Source of the DNA: Paenibacillus eucommiae
Lineage (GTDB): Bacteria; Bacillota; Bacilli; Paenibacillales; NBRC-103111
Reading direction: 5' to 3'
DNA: 64,000 bases
NCBI RefSeq assembly: GCF_017874215.1
Contig: NZ_JAGGLB010000036.1
Coordinates: 1 to 64,000 of the forward strand
Part shown: piece by piece, positions 7,824 through 15,274 of the stretch
Layout: each line of letters starts with the position of its first letter
Position numbering within the stretch: position 1 is the stretch's first letter
Translations under genes and position numbers: made by a program
The notes under the pieces: generated by a model
Databases searched by the model: none
What the model saw: the letters and a program-made list of their open reading frames with translations, nothing else
Told to the model about the DNA's origin: nothing

Positions 7824-8491
7824 AACAAGCCATTGTTTTCGATTTGGATGATACACTCTATTGTGAGAAAGAGTACGTAATTAGCGGATTTCAGGAAGTA
7901 GACCGCTGGATTCGTATACATTTGAATCGTCAAGGATTTTTTGAGCAAGCGGAACGACTTTTGTATCAGGGACACAAAGGAAATATATTCGATAAAGTTT
8001 TACAAACATTACGAATAGAACATGATTATAGCATTATTCGCGAGATGCTAACGATCTACCGTGAACATCTACCGCGGATCAAGCTCTACGAGGATGCCCT
8101 GTGGGCACTGCAATATGTGTCAAGTAAAGCGAGGACAGGACTAATTACGGATGGTTTTTGGGCAGCCCAACGTCAAAAAGTCATAGCTTTGGGCATACTC
8201 CCCTTTTTCAATCACATTGTATATTCGGATGAGTTGGGTAGAGCATGTTGGAAGCCTTGTCCACTACCTTATATCAAAATGACAGAGAGCCTTGGAATTC
8301 TTCCTTCCGCATGTGTATATATTGGTGATAATCCCCAAAAAGACTTTATAACGGCAAAATGCTTAGGCTGGACAACGGTTCAGGTCAAGAGAGAGGACGG
8401 CCTTTACAAGGATATTATCGTAGACAGTGATTATTGGGCGGATTATAATGTTTCATCATTATTCGAATTAAGACACTTAGGCTTCGTATAA
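7820..8491 (+). CDS. HAD-superfamily phosphatase
   Basis: A 223-residue HAD subfamily I hydrolase with all four motifs: DLDDT (8-12), LITDG with the motif-II Thr, the motif-III Lys in CWKPCP, and IGDNPQKD. A helical cap domain lies between motifs I and II, as in YjjG/phosphoglycolate phosphatase. It is translationally coupled to the ATP-grasp gene by an ATGA overlap, so the two probably act on the same metabolite, perhaps removing a phosphate before or after ligation. The exact substrate is unknown. It is the last gene of the cassette; a weak hairpin and the right-hand 141-bp repeat follow. Confidence 0.83.
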   Translation: MKQAIVFDLDDTLYCEKEYVISGFQEVDRWIRIHLNRQGFFEQAERLLYQGHKGNIFDKVLQTLRIEHDYSIIREMLTIYREHLPRIKLYEDALWALQYVSSKARTGLITDGFWAAQRQKVIALGILPFFNHIVYSDELGRACWKPCPLPYIKMTESLGILPSACVYIGDNPQKDFITAKCLGWTTVQVKREDGLYKDIIVDSDYWADYNVSSLFELRHLGFV

Positions 8492-8528
8492 AATTTTAGT
8501 CCAACACTTCGGGGCTCGCCCTGCCATT

Positions 8529-8562
8529 AACTCTCGCCTGAATAGAGGTCAGGGAGTTTTGT
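8529..8562 (+). terminator. Weak terminator after the glycan cassette
   Basis: AACTC and CCTGA (8529-8541, with a 3-base bulge) pair with TCAGG and GAGTT (8549-8558), followed by only a short T stretch. It lies 40 bases after the HAD gene. The stem is interrupted, so termination efficiency is uncertain. Confidence 0.35.
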
Positions 8563-8698
8563 AACACAAATGAAATATGGCTGTTATGGCTTTATCATAT
8601 TAATAGGCTATTATAATAAGCATGACCCCCTTTTTTAATATAAACACTTTGGACCCGGCCCCGTTGGCTGGGTCCCTTTTTTTGTAGAGTTACTGGAA
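8558..8698 (+). repeat. 141-bp direct repeat, right copy
   Basis: Same orientation and length as 2782-2922, with about six substitutions. It closes the glycan cassette. It also carries a complete promoter-to-terminator small-RNA unit and abuts a transposase relic on its right. Confidence 0.85.
8624..8684 (+). ncRNA. Predicted small RNA, copy 2
   Basis: The TATAAT box lies at 8612-8617, the predicted start near 8624, the C-rich 5' segment GACCCCCTTTTTT follows, and the terminator hairpin (GGACCCGGCC...GGCTGGGTCC, 8651-8675) ends in T7. From the -10 box to the terminator it is identical to copy 1. Confidence 0.6.
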
Positions 8699-8991
8699 TG
8701 TATAAGTTTTCGGGGCTGACCGGAGCACGGCCACGCTTTTTCTTTGGAAGTTCAGTTGCGAGTAGGTCAGGAGTGTCTTTTTTCTTCTCCGATTTCCTTC
8801 AACATGAGTGGCATCCATAATGTAGAGGCGTGGATAACCCTTCGTGAAAGGCTTGTTGAACTAACGCATTTTGTGTTGCTGGATCTCAGACCCATTAATG
8901 CCACAATCCGTGCTAAATTCTATATTTCTTTTCAAACGATTCCTGAGGTCTTTAATAGTTGGGATGCGTTCCACAATTCAATAAAAAGAGA
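8696..8991 (-). pseudogene. Transposase relic, probably IS1182-like
   Basis: Read on the minus strand, the frame gives VERIPTIKDLRNRLKRNI and a following TDCG, then a stop, then PRLYIMDATHVEG followed by RRRKK. The first part resembles the N-terminal helix of IS1182-type transposases (IPTIKDL...RLK), and the second resembles their catalytic IDATHFE region. The middle of the protein is missing and stop codons interrupt it, so it is a deleted remnant. It sits directly beside the right 141-bp repeat. The family name is from memory of motifs. Confidence 0.5.
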
Positions 8992-9010
8992 TAGCAGCAT
9001 CGCTGTATAA

Positions 9011-9029
9011 GTGAGCCGAGTCGGCTCAC
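9011..9029. repeat. Perfect 9-bp inverted repeat
   Basis: GTGAGCCGA-G-TCGGCTCAC forms a compact perfect hairpin between the transposase relic and the small hydrophobic peptide gene. It lacks a T tract on either strand, so it is not an obvious intrinsic terminator. It may be a mobile-element end or an mRNA 5' structure. Confidence 0.45.
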
Positions 9030-9053
9030 CTAAAAGTGCCTGTTTAGTTAGAG

Positions 9054-9293
9054 TTGAAAATAATAAATTTTAAGCACTATGCTGGTACTGTTGTTGCAGC
9101 TAGAAATACTATCAACTATAACGTACCATTACTTTTGGGAGCTCTAGGTGTGACCGCTTTGACTGCAGCTTCAGTGTTAGGTACAATTGGAGGATCGATA
9201 GCTGTTGCAGGTTTCGCAGTTGCAATATGGGATGCTGGCAGTAACGCAGATAGTGCAATGGGAAGTGCTTATGCAATTCTAAACACTCTATGA
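9054..9293 (+). CDS. Small Gly/Ala-rich hydrophobic peptide, bacteriocin-like
   Basis: A 79-residue frame beginning with TTG; the only in-frame alternatives downstream are rare codons, and a TAG lies just upstream. After about 23 polar/basic residues comes a hydrophobic stretch rich in Gly and Ala (PLLLGALGVTALTAASVLG, then GGSIAVAGFAVAIW), enough for two membrane helices with GxxxG-like spacing, and a short acidic/Ser tail. The size and composition resemble pore-forming bacteriocins or holin-like peptides. The ribosome site is weak. A second small membrane peptide follows at 9414, as an immunity gene would, but no processing or export gene is nearby. No family is recognised. Confidence 0.4.
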   Translation: MKIINFKHYAGTVVAARNTINYNVPLLLGALGVTALTAASVLGTIGGSIAVAGFAVAIWDAGSNADSAMGSAYAILNTL

Positions 9294-9413
9294 TAAATGA
9301 ATTAGAATAACTTTATTAGGTTTATGTCATAGTAGATCCATTTGTTTTTGTTATAATAATACACTAGATAAAGCGAAGTTAGTTTTTTAAATAGAATTTT
9401 TGAGGTGAAGTGT

Positions 9414-9521
9414 GTGGATATTAGTACTATACTTCTTATTGTTTGGCCCATTTTAATACTCTATATCCTCATCAAAAAAAGTATAAATCTAGACGTGAAA
9501 AAATGGGTATTACAATGTTAG
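9414..9521 (+). CDS. Small single-TM peptide, probably frameshifted
   Basis: A GTG start behind TTGAGGTGAAG gives 35 residues with one transmembrane helix (TILLIVWPILILYILIKK). It stops at 9519-9521, right after a run of six A bases (9498-9503). Adding one A to that run would continue the frame to 9571 with a second hydrophobic helix (ITMLGLLWIIYILINFVL), giving a two-helix protein of about 52 residues. This suggests a recent frameshift, slippage or sequence error. It may be the immunity partner of the peptide at 9054 (inference). Confidence 0.4.
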   Translation: MDISTILLIVWPILILYILIKKSINLDVKKWVLQC

Positions 9522-9714
9522 GCCTATTATGGATAATTTACATATTGATAAACTTTGTATTGCAGAAATGATATCTTAACGAAATACAGTCATGATATCC
9601 GGGTAATCTGAGACAGGAAATCCCGCCAACATCTGATTTGAATAAGACATGTCGCAACTGAATTTGGTCGCGAAATCTGATATTTATATTTATGAGTGAC
9701 CTGGAGGTGGTGGA

Positions 9715-9904
9715 ATGTATTGTCAAGAGAGCCTGGAACAAAAACGTGCCCTAATGATATGGTTAAAAGACCGTTCCAAGAAGCCAAATGGAGATTGCCG
9801 ATGAAACAGGTGTATCGTCTGCGTTTGTCGGCACTAGAGTTCGAGGAGCTCTTATGGCTGAAACTTCGCGGAGCTATAAAGTGTGGCAGTTTAACGAGAT
9901 GTAG
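9715..9904 (+). pseudogene. Frameshifted small helix-turn-helix protein
   Basis: Preceded by a good GGAGGTGG site, the ATG opens a frame (MYCQESLEQKRALMIWLKDR) that stops early. Shifting one base near 9783 lets it continue as QMEIADETGVSSAFVGTRVR and on to a stop at 9902-9904, making a protein of about 62 residues with a helix-turn-helix-like core (MEIADETGVSSAFV). A strong terminator follows at 9934-9977. The intact signals around a broken frame indicate a recently inactivated gene or a sequencing error. Confidence 0.45.
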
Positions 9905-9933
9905 TTTCACTTTCAAGGTTTTACTGGCAAAAA

Positions 9934-9977
9934 GGGTTGTTCGGATCGTTTCAAACGACCTGGCAACCCTTTTTTTT
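9934..9977 (+). terminator. Rho-independent terminator after the broken HTH gene
   Basis: GGGTTG and TCGTTT pair with AAACGA and CAACCC (9934-9969, with small internal loops), followed by T8. It lies 30 bases after the end of the frameshifted gene. Confidence 0.8.
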
Positions 9978-10358
9978 GGACTTAGAAAGTATAAAGTTTT
10001 TAGGGTAGCTGGAGCGAAAAATGCAATTAATACAGTGCAGATTTACAGTGATAAAGTGTTTGGTCAGCCAAGGCTGGGAAAGAGGTATCCGTATAACAAG
10101 GTTTGCTACCTCAGTGACTGTCGATTTTAGGGTGGTCATATTTGAGATCGTCGATGACGGCCATGCCTACCTCAAGCAGTCTGATTTACCTGAATTAAAT
10201 CAGAATTAAATCAGAAGTAAACCTGAATAAGAATTTCATGCGGTAAAAGCTAGCTAGTTATTCGATTTTTTTAGCTATTCTTCGGCATTCTTGCACTTTT
10301 AGTGGCTATCTTCTTAATTAGTGCTCCAATAGTACTTCGAAAAAGCAAAAATTCAGTA

Positions 10359-10388
10359 TTGACACAAAGGAAAAGTGGCATATATAAT
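10359..10388 (+). promoter_or_regulatory. Sigma-A promoter of the dehydrogenase/ABC operon
   Basis: TTGACA (10359-10364) and TATAAT (10383-10388) are both perfect, with an 18-bp spacer. They lie about 95 bases upstream of the dehydrogenase start at 10484, with an AT-rich leader between. Confidence 0.75.
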
Positions 10389-10483
10389 GAATTAACAAAT
10401 CAATTACAAACCACAAATATTAAATTACTTTCATTTCCTTTCAAATAACAAATCAGATGAGAACCAGTGAGGGGTTTTGCACC

Positions 10484-11470
10484 ATGAGAGCAGTTAAGGG
10501 GTTGAAGGGTTCGGCGCATGTAGTCGAGCTGCCTGATCCAGTTGTCCAACCACAGTTTGTAAAAGTGAAAACGGATTATTCCGCAGTTAGTGTCGGGACC
10601 GAGCTATTGATGATACGTGTGAATGAGGACGCTGATCTTGGCTACAGTGCTTCCGGTATCGTTGAGGAGGTTGGAGAAGGGGTTACCCATGTGGTTCCCG
10701 GGCAGCGTGTTGCCTGTTATGGAGTTCCAACCCATCGGCAATTCTTGCATGTACCGAAGCATTTGGTTGTTCCGATTCCTGATGGGGTTAGAGCAGAAGA
10801 AGCGGCATTCGTCGGGATTGGCGCGATAGCGATCCATGCACTGCGGCAAGCTGATTTAAACTTTGGCGAAACGATTATCGTTGTAGGGCTAGGTATTCTT
10901 GGGCAAATTATTGCAAGTATTGCTCATGCCTCGAATTATCGGGTGATTGGACTTGAACCGATAGAGGAGCGCTGCCTTATGCTTGAATCGATCGGCGCGA
11001 CAGCATGCCGCACTAAGGAAGAGCTGCAGGCTGCGATCGAATCCGATCCGTTCTGCAAGGGGGCCGATGCCGTGCTGCTTTGTGCGAGTAATCGGGAGCA
11101 CAGCATGATTGACGATGCCATCGATTGGCTGCGTGATCGCGGACGGGTAGTCATTGTCGGAGATACGGGCACAGAATTCAACCGCGACTTACTGTTTATG
11201 AAGGAAGCCAGCATTCATATATCACGTGCAGGCGGGCCTGGCCGTTATGAATATGCATATGAAAAGCAGGGCATAGATTATCCTATAGGTTATGTTCGCT
11301 GGACAGAGGGCAGGAACATGTACGAGTTTTTACGTATGCTGGCAGACAAGCGGATTGATATGAAGCTGCTTATCCGAAATGAATGCGCTCTCGAGGATCT
11401 TCCGGCGATGTATCTGAAATGCTCAGAGATGCCGCAGCAAATGATGGGGATTGTAGTTAACTACGCTTAG
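10484..11470 (+). CDS. MDR-family (alcohol/polyol) dehydrogenase
   Basis: A 328-residue medium-chain dehydrogenase/reductase. The N-terminal GroES-like domain shows SVGTELL, a GYSASGIVEEVG strand and VVPGQRVACYG. The Rossmann domain has VVGLGILGQIIAS and RVVIVGDTG. The Cys/His zinc ligands of classical alcohol dehydrogenases are only partly present, and the four-Cys structural lobe is missing, as in the GTE-type sugar dehydrogenases. The ATG at 10484 follows GAGGGG at the right distance; an in-frame ATG at 10457 does not. It is the first gene of the operon with the ABC importer and the beta-helix protein, so a sugar or sugar acid from the imported glycan is the likely substrate (inference). 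Confidence 0.85.
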   Translation: MRAVKGLKGSAHVVELPDPVVQPQFVKVKTDYSAVSVGTELLMIRVNEDADLGYSASGIVEEVGEGVTHVVPGQRVACYGVPTHRQFLHVPKHLVVPIPDGVRAEEAAFVGIGAIAIHALRQADLNFGETIIVVGLGILGQIIASIAHASNYRVIGLEPIEERCLMLESIGATACRTKEELQAAIESDPFCKGADAVLLCASNREHSMIDDAIDWLRDRGRVVIVGDTGTEFNRDLLFMKEASIHISRAGGPGRYEYAYEKQGIDYPIGYVRWTEGRNMYEFLRMLADKRIDMKLLIRNECALEDLPAMYLKCSEMPQQMMGIVVNYA

Positions 11471-11564
11471 GGAGGCCTGCGGTACATAATGTGCTGCAAG
11501 TGAACTTAATTATAATGAACTTTATAAACTTTATGAACTAGATTCAACATGGAGGTGACGGGAA

Positions 11565-12578
11565 ATGCAAGCAACCGGAAATATGGCTTCTATTGAACCC
11601 TCGAATGGGCTTTCGAAGGAGCCTGCTGAACCGGCAAATGAACCGGCAAATGAACCCGCGAAGCCAAGAAAGCGTTCACGCTTCTTAAAGACCATCATCC
11701 GCTATAAATGGCTGTATCTGCTGCTTGTACCAGGTGTTCTGTATTATATCGTGTATCATTATATCCCAATGTTTGGGCTTTTAATCGCTTTTAAGGATTA
11801 CAACCTGATGAAGGGGGTTTGGGACAGTCCTTGGGCGGGATTTGATAATTTCCGGACGATCTTTGCCTCGCCAGACTTTCCGGTACTGATTAAAAACACA
11901 GTGCTGCTAAGCTTTTACCGGATTGCTTTTAATATGCTGCCGGACGTTATGCTGGCCCTAATGCTCAATGAAATTCGCGCCCGCTGGTTTAAACGGGTCG
12001 TTCAGACCATTACTTATGGGCCTCATTTTCTTTCCTGGATTATCGTGTATGGTCTTGTATTTTCATTCTTTGCACCTGGTGCCGGACTGTTTACGACTTT
12101 GTTCCGCGATCTGGGCTGGGGAGATCTGGATGTGCTGACCAATTCAGCGGCATTCCGCCCGATGCTCCTGCTTACGGAGGTTTGGAAAAGCACAGGTTTT
12201 GGAGCTATCATTTATTTGGCAGCGCTTGCTTCAATTAATCATGAGCTTTATGAAGCTGCTGTCGTGGATGGGGCTGGACGCTGGCGGCAATTATGGCATA
12301 TTACGCTGCCTGGGATTCGTGAAGTTTTTATTTTACTGTTAATTCTTAGAATTGGGAATATTATGGACGCTGGTTTCGAGCAAGTCTACATTTTCTTGAA
12401 TGCGCGGGTTTATGATGTGGGTGATATTCTGGATACTTGGATTTTCCGACGAGGGATAGAACAAATGGAATTCAGTGTGCCGGCGGCCATGGGCGTATTT
12501 AAGTCGATCATAGGGCTAATACTTGTCATCGGAGCAAACCGTTTGGCCAAAAAAGTAGGCGGCTCCGGAATATGGTAA
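11565..12578 (+). CDS. ABC importer permease, LplB-type
   Basis: A 337-residue inner-membrane permease of the carbohydrate-uptake family that contains LplB and YteP. Residues 1-40 are a polar tail with imperfect EPAN repeats; six transmembrane helices follow. The coupling loop with the EAA motif reads EAAVVDGAGRWRQLWHITLP, the site that contacts the ATPase. The start has ATGGAGGTGA upstream. It pairs with the permease at 12595 and the lipoprotein at 13613. No ATPase gene is present, which is normal for this family because a shared MsmX-type ATPase usually serves it. The substrate is probably an oligosaccharide from a complex polysaccharide. Confidence 0.9.
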   Translation: MQATGNMASIEPSNGLSKEPAEPANEPANEPAKPRKRSRFLKTIIRYKWLYLLLVPGVLYYIVYHYIPMFGLLIAFKDYNLMKGVWDSPWAGFDNFRTIFASPDFPVLIKNTVLLSFYRIAFNMLPDVMLALMLNEIRARWFKRVVQTITYGPHFLSWIIVYGLVFSFFAPGAGLFTTLFRDLGWGDLDVLTNSAAFRPMLLLTEVWKSTGFGAIIYLAALASINHELYEAAVVDGAGRWRQLWHITLPGIREVFILLLILRIGNIMDAGFEQVYIFLNARVYDVGDILDTWIFRRGIEQMEFSVPAAMGVFKSIIGLILVIGANRLAKKVGGSGIW

Positions 12579-12594
12579 AGGGAGGATTTTGCAA

Positions 12595-13479
12595 ATGCAT
12601 GTGTTAAGTAAATCCAAATCAGACCGCATCGTAGATGCTATCCTTTACGGAATTCTGGGTCTGTTTTCGCTGGCGACGCTGTTCCCGATTTATTTTGTCT
12701 TCATTATGTCCATTACCCCTTATACAGAGGTGCTGCGCAACGGTGGTTTCGTTATTTTCCCTACTGAGATCACCTTGGAGGCTTTTCGGACGATATTTGG
12801 CAGTAATGTGGTACCGCGCGCTTTGCAGATTACCATTTTCGTTACGGTTGTAGGAACGGCTTGCAATCTGGCGATTACGACGATGCTGGCCTATCCGCTC
12901 TCCAAAAAGTTTCTGCCGGGACGGAACATCATTCTTATGGGAATTGTCTTTACGATGCTGTTCTCCGGCGGGCTGATCCCGACGTATTTAACGGTTAGGG
13001 CGACGGGACTGATGAACTCGATTTGGGCGCTGATTATACCCGGACTCGTATCCACCTTCAATATGCTTATAATGAAAACTTATTTCCAGGGCTTGCCTGA
13101 TGAGATTGAAGAGGCGGCGAAGGTAGATGGATGCAGTGATATTGGAACGATGCTGAAAATTGTGCTCCCGCTCTCCATGCCGATCATGGCAACACTGGGT
13201 TTATTCTATGGAGTTAGTCATTGGAATGCTTATTTTGGCGGCATTATGTATTTAAGCGACCGCACGCTGTATCCGCTGCAGGTTGTGCTTCGCAATATGA
13301 TTATTTCACCTGCAATCAGTCAGGAGCTCGCTGTTCCTCAGTCGGCGCTGGAGGCACTGCCACCAGAAACGATCAAGATGGCGACGGTAGTCGTGGCGAT
13401 TGTACCTGTGCTTGTCGTGTATCCGTTTTTGCAAAAATATTTTATCAAAGGGATGCTGCTCGGCGCTGTAAAAGGCTAA
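12595..13479 (+). CDS. ABC importer permease, LplC/YtcP-type
   Basis: A 294-residue permease, the second membrane subunit of the importer. Six hydrophobic helices are visible; the EAA loop reads EEAAKVDGCSDIGTMLKIVL and the protein ends in the typical FIKGMLLGAVKG. ATG 12595 is preferred over the TTG at 12589 because it lies 9 bases from GGGAGG. The gene follows the LplB-type partner by 16 bases, so the two are co-transcribed and probably made in equal amounts. Confidence 0.9.
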   Translation: MHVLSKSKSDRIVDAILYGILGLFSLATLFPIYFVFIMSITPYTEVLRNGGFVIFPTEITLEAFRTIFGSNVVPRALQITIFVTVVGTACNLAITTMLAYPLSKKFLPGRNIILMGIVFTMLFSGGLIPTYLTVRATGLMNSIWALIIPGLVSTFNMLIMKTYFQGLPDEIEEAAKVDGCSDIGTMLKIVLPLSMPIMATLGLFYGVSHWNAYFGGIMYLSDRTLYPLQVVLRNMIISPAISQELAVPQSALEALPPETIKMATVVVAIVPVLVVYPFLQKYFIKGMLLGAVKG

Positions 13480-13612
13480 TCGTGTGCGTCAAGTATATTA
13501 AGCTTGGGGGGGATGCGGAGAAACGGAGTCAATCAAGGAGACGGTGGAGGAAAGAAAGGCGAGCTAGCTGCAATCTTATTTTAAATCAAGTAAATCTGAG
13601 GGGGAGATCGTT

Positions 13613-15220
13613 TTGTTCGGAAAATACTTAAAAATAGTGTCTGTACTGCTTGTGTTATCGCTGATTTTGACTGCATGCGGAGGTGCCAAGGAAGGCTCTT
13701 CGCCAGCTCCGGTGAACAGCTCCGATCCTGCACAAAGCCCGTCTGGACAAAAGGAGAAGCTGGAGCTGAATTGGAACGTAATTGCAGGGAGCTCCTTTCA
13801 GCTGCCTTCAGCAGATAAAGATTTCGTGAAGAAGGCGATCGAAGAGAAATTTAATGTAGATTTAAAACTGACTTATATGCCAATGGGAAGCGATTACAAA
13901 AATAAATTGAACACCATGATAGCTTCCGGCGACATTCCTGATGTCTTTTTCTCAGAAGGTATTGATTCCAATGCTTACATTAAAGACGGCGTAGCCCGCG
14001 ACCTGACCGGGATTGTGACACCTGAGAGCATGCCGAACTATTTTAAATACTGGGTGAAAGAAGATACTTTAAAGATGTACCAGGTACAGGGTGTCTTCAA
14101 GCGTGCGCCGATTCCTTATGAAACTGATTTGTATCGGACCTTCTATATTCGTCAAGACTGGCTCGATAAGCTTAAATTGAATATCCCGACTACTTATGAT
14201 GAATTGATCGCGGTGATGAAGGCTTTTACTGAGCAAGATCCGGATGGCAACAATAAAAATGATACTTATGGCTTCACGGCTGCAGGCAATGGTACCAATA
14301 TTTCGATGGATTTCCCGCAATTCCTGAATAACGGGATGGTTGGGGATACTTATGTAGAAAATGATAACTTGATTGATGTGCGGACCGATATCCGTATGGA
14401 AGGCATTCTGAATGATATCAAGAAATTAATCGATATGAAGATCGTTGATCCTGATTGGCTCTTGAATAAAAACGGTCAGCAATATGAGAAAGCGCAGCAG
14501 GGGAAAGTTGGCATCGTGCTTGGCATGGGAAGAGATCTGGCATTCGACAACAACCCGGCCGGACTGCAAATGAAAACGAAGCAAATTACGAACAATCCAA
14601 ATGCAAATTGGGTACCGTTCCACCCTTGGGAGAAAACCGGAACCTGGATCGAGACGATCCCGGGCAATCCTTTCGTGATCAGCTCCAAATCCCCGGATGA
14701 GAAAGTGAAGCGTTCTATTGAAATTCTTGACTGGCTTGCCGGTGAAGAGGGCTTCCTGATGACTCGTTACGGACTTGAAGGCGTTCATTACAAGCGTGAT
14801 GGGCAAAAGATCGAAGTGAACCAAGAAGCCTATACAAAGGATATTGTCGATAACGGCAACTTCATTGAGATTTATGGCTGGTTTACACCAAGAAAGCCAG
14901 AGGTTTTCGGTTTCGACATTATTGATCCCAATATAACGGAGCGCGATAAGCAAATTGTTGAAAAAATTCGTTCCTACAAAATTTTGCCTTCTGTTGGAAC
15001 CAGCTTGGGTATTAAAGAGGGCATGGATTTGGGCGGCATGCGCAAACGTATGAACGAGCTGCTTATTCAAGTGCTGTTCAAGGATAAGGACGCCTCCAAA
15101 TGGCCTGGATACCGTCAAGAAATTATGAACAAATATGGTGGCAAGGCGATTTTTGATTACTACGCAGAACAGGTTTCTACAGCACAAGGCAAGACGATTA
15201 CATTTAAAGCAGAGAACTAA
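13613..15220 (+). CDS. Extracellular sugar-binding lipoprotein of the LplB/C importer
   Basis: A 535-residue solute-binding protein, anchored outside the cell as a lipoprotein: the signal peptide ends LTAC with the modified Cys at residue 22. The long mature domain, with YKNKLNTMIASGDIPDVFF and SYKILPSVGTSLGIKEGMD-like motifs, matches the large (about 55 kDa) binding proteins that accompany LplB/YtcP permeases. The start is TTG at 13613, nine bases after GAGGGGGAG; no better start is in frame. A 133-base gap separates it from the permeases. The likely ligand is an oligosaccharide released from plant or bacterial polysaccharide. Confidence 0.9.
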   Translation: MFGKYLKIVSVLLVLSLILTACGGAKEGSSPAPVNSSDPAQSPSGQKEKLELNWNVIAGSSFQLPSADKDFVKKAIEEKFNVDLKLTYMPMGSDYKNKLNTMIASGDIPDVFFSEGIDSNAYIKDGVARDLTGIVTPESMPNYFKYWVKEDTLKMYQVQGVFKRAPIPYETDLYRTFYIRQDWLDKLKLNIPTTYDELIAVMKAFTEQDPDGNNKNDTYGFTAAGNGTNISMDFPQFLNNGMVGDTYVENDNLIDVRTDIRMEGILNDIKKLIDMKIVDPDWLLNKNGQQYEKAQQGKVGIVLGMGRDLAFDNNPAGLQMKTKQITNNPNANWVPFHPWEKTGTWIETIPGNPFVISSKSPDEKVKRSIEILDWLAGEEGFLMTRYGLEGVHYKRDGQKIEVNQEAYTKDIVDNGNFIEIYGWFTPRKPEVFGFDIIDPNITERDKQIVEKIRSYKILPSVGTSLGIKEGMDLGGMRKRMNELLIQVLFKDKDASKWPGYRQEIMNKYGGKAIFDYYAEQVSTAQGKTITFKAEN

Positions 15221-15274
15221 GCTTGCAAAGTCAATTGAATATGTATTCATCTTGATACAAGGGAGCTGCTTGAG

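Larger units (their letters stand above)
9905..10483. other. Mostly non-coding, decayed stretch
   Basis: Apart from the terminator at 9934-9977 and the promoter at 10359-10388, no gene is convincing. A frame at 10302-10448 (48 residues from GTG) would begin with a hydrophobic segment (LLVAIFLISAPIVL) and end in a polar tail. It has no ribosome site and overlaps the promoter of the next operon, so it is probably a membrane-protein remnant. Confidence 0.4.

Noticed and set aside
8744..9010. 88-codon plus-strand frame
   Set aside because: It is the antisense of the transposase relic, which has recognisable motifs on the other strand.
9696..10130. 144-codon plus-strand frame
   Set aside because: It spans the broken HTH gene in another frame and a clear terminator, and has no recognisable motif.
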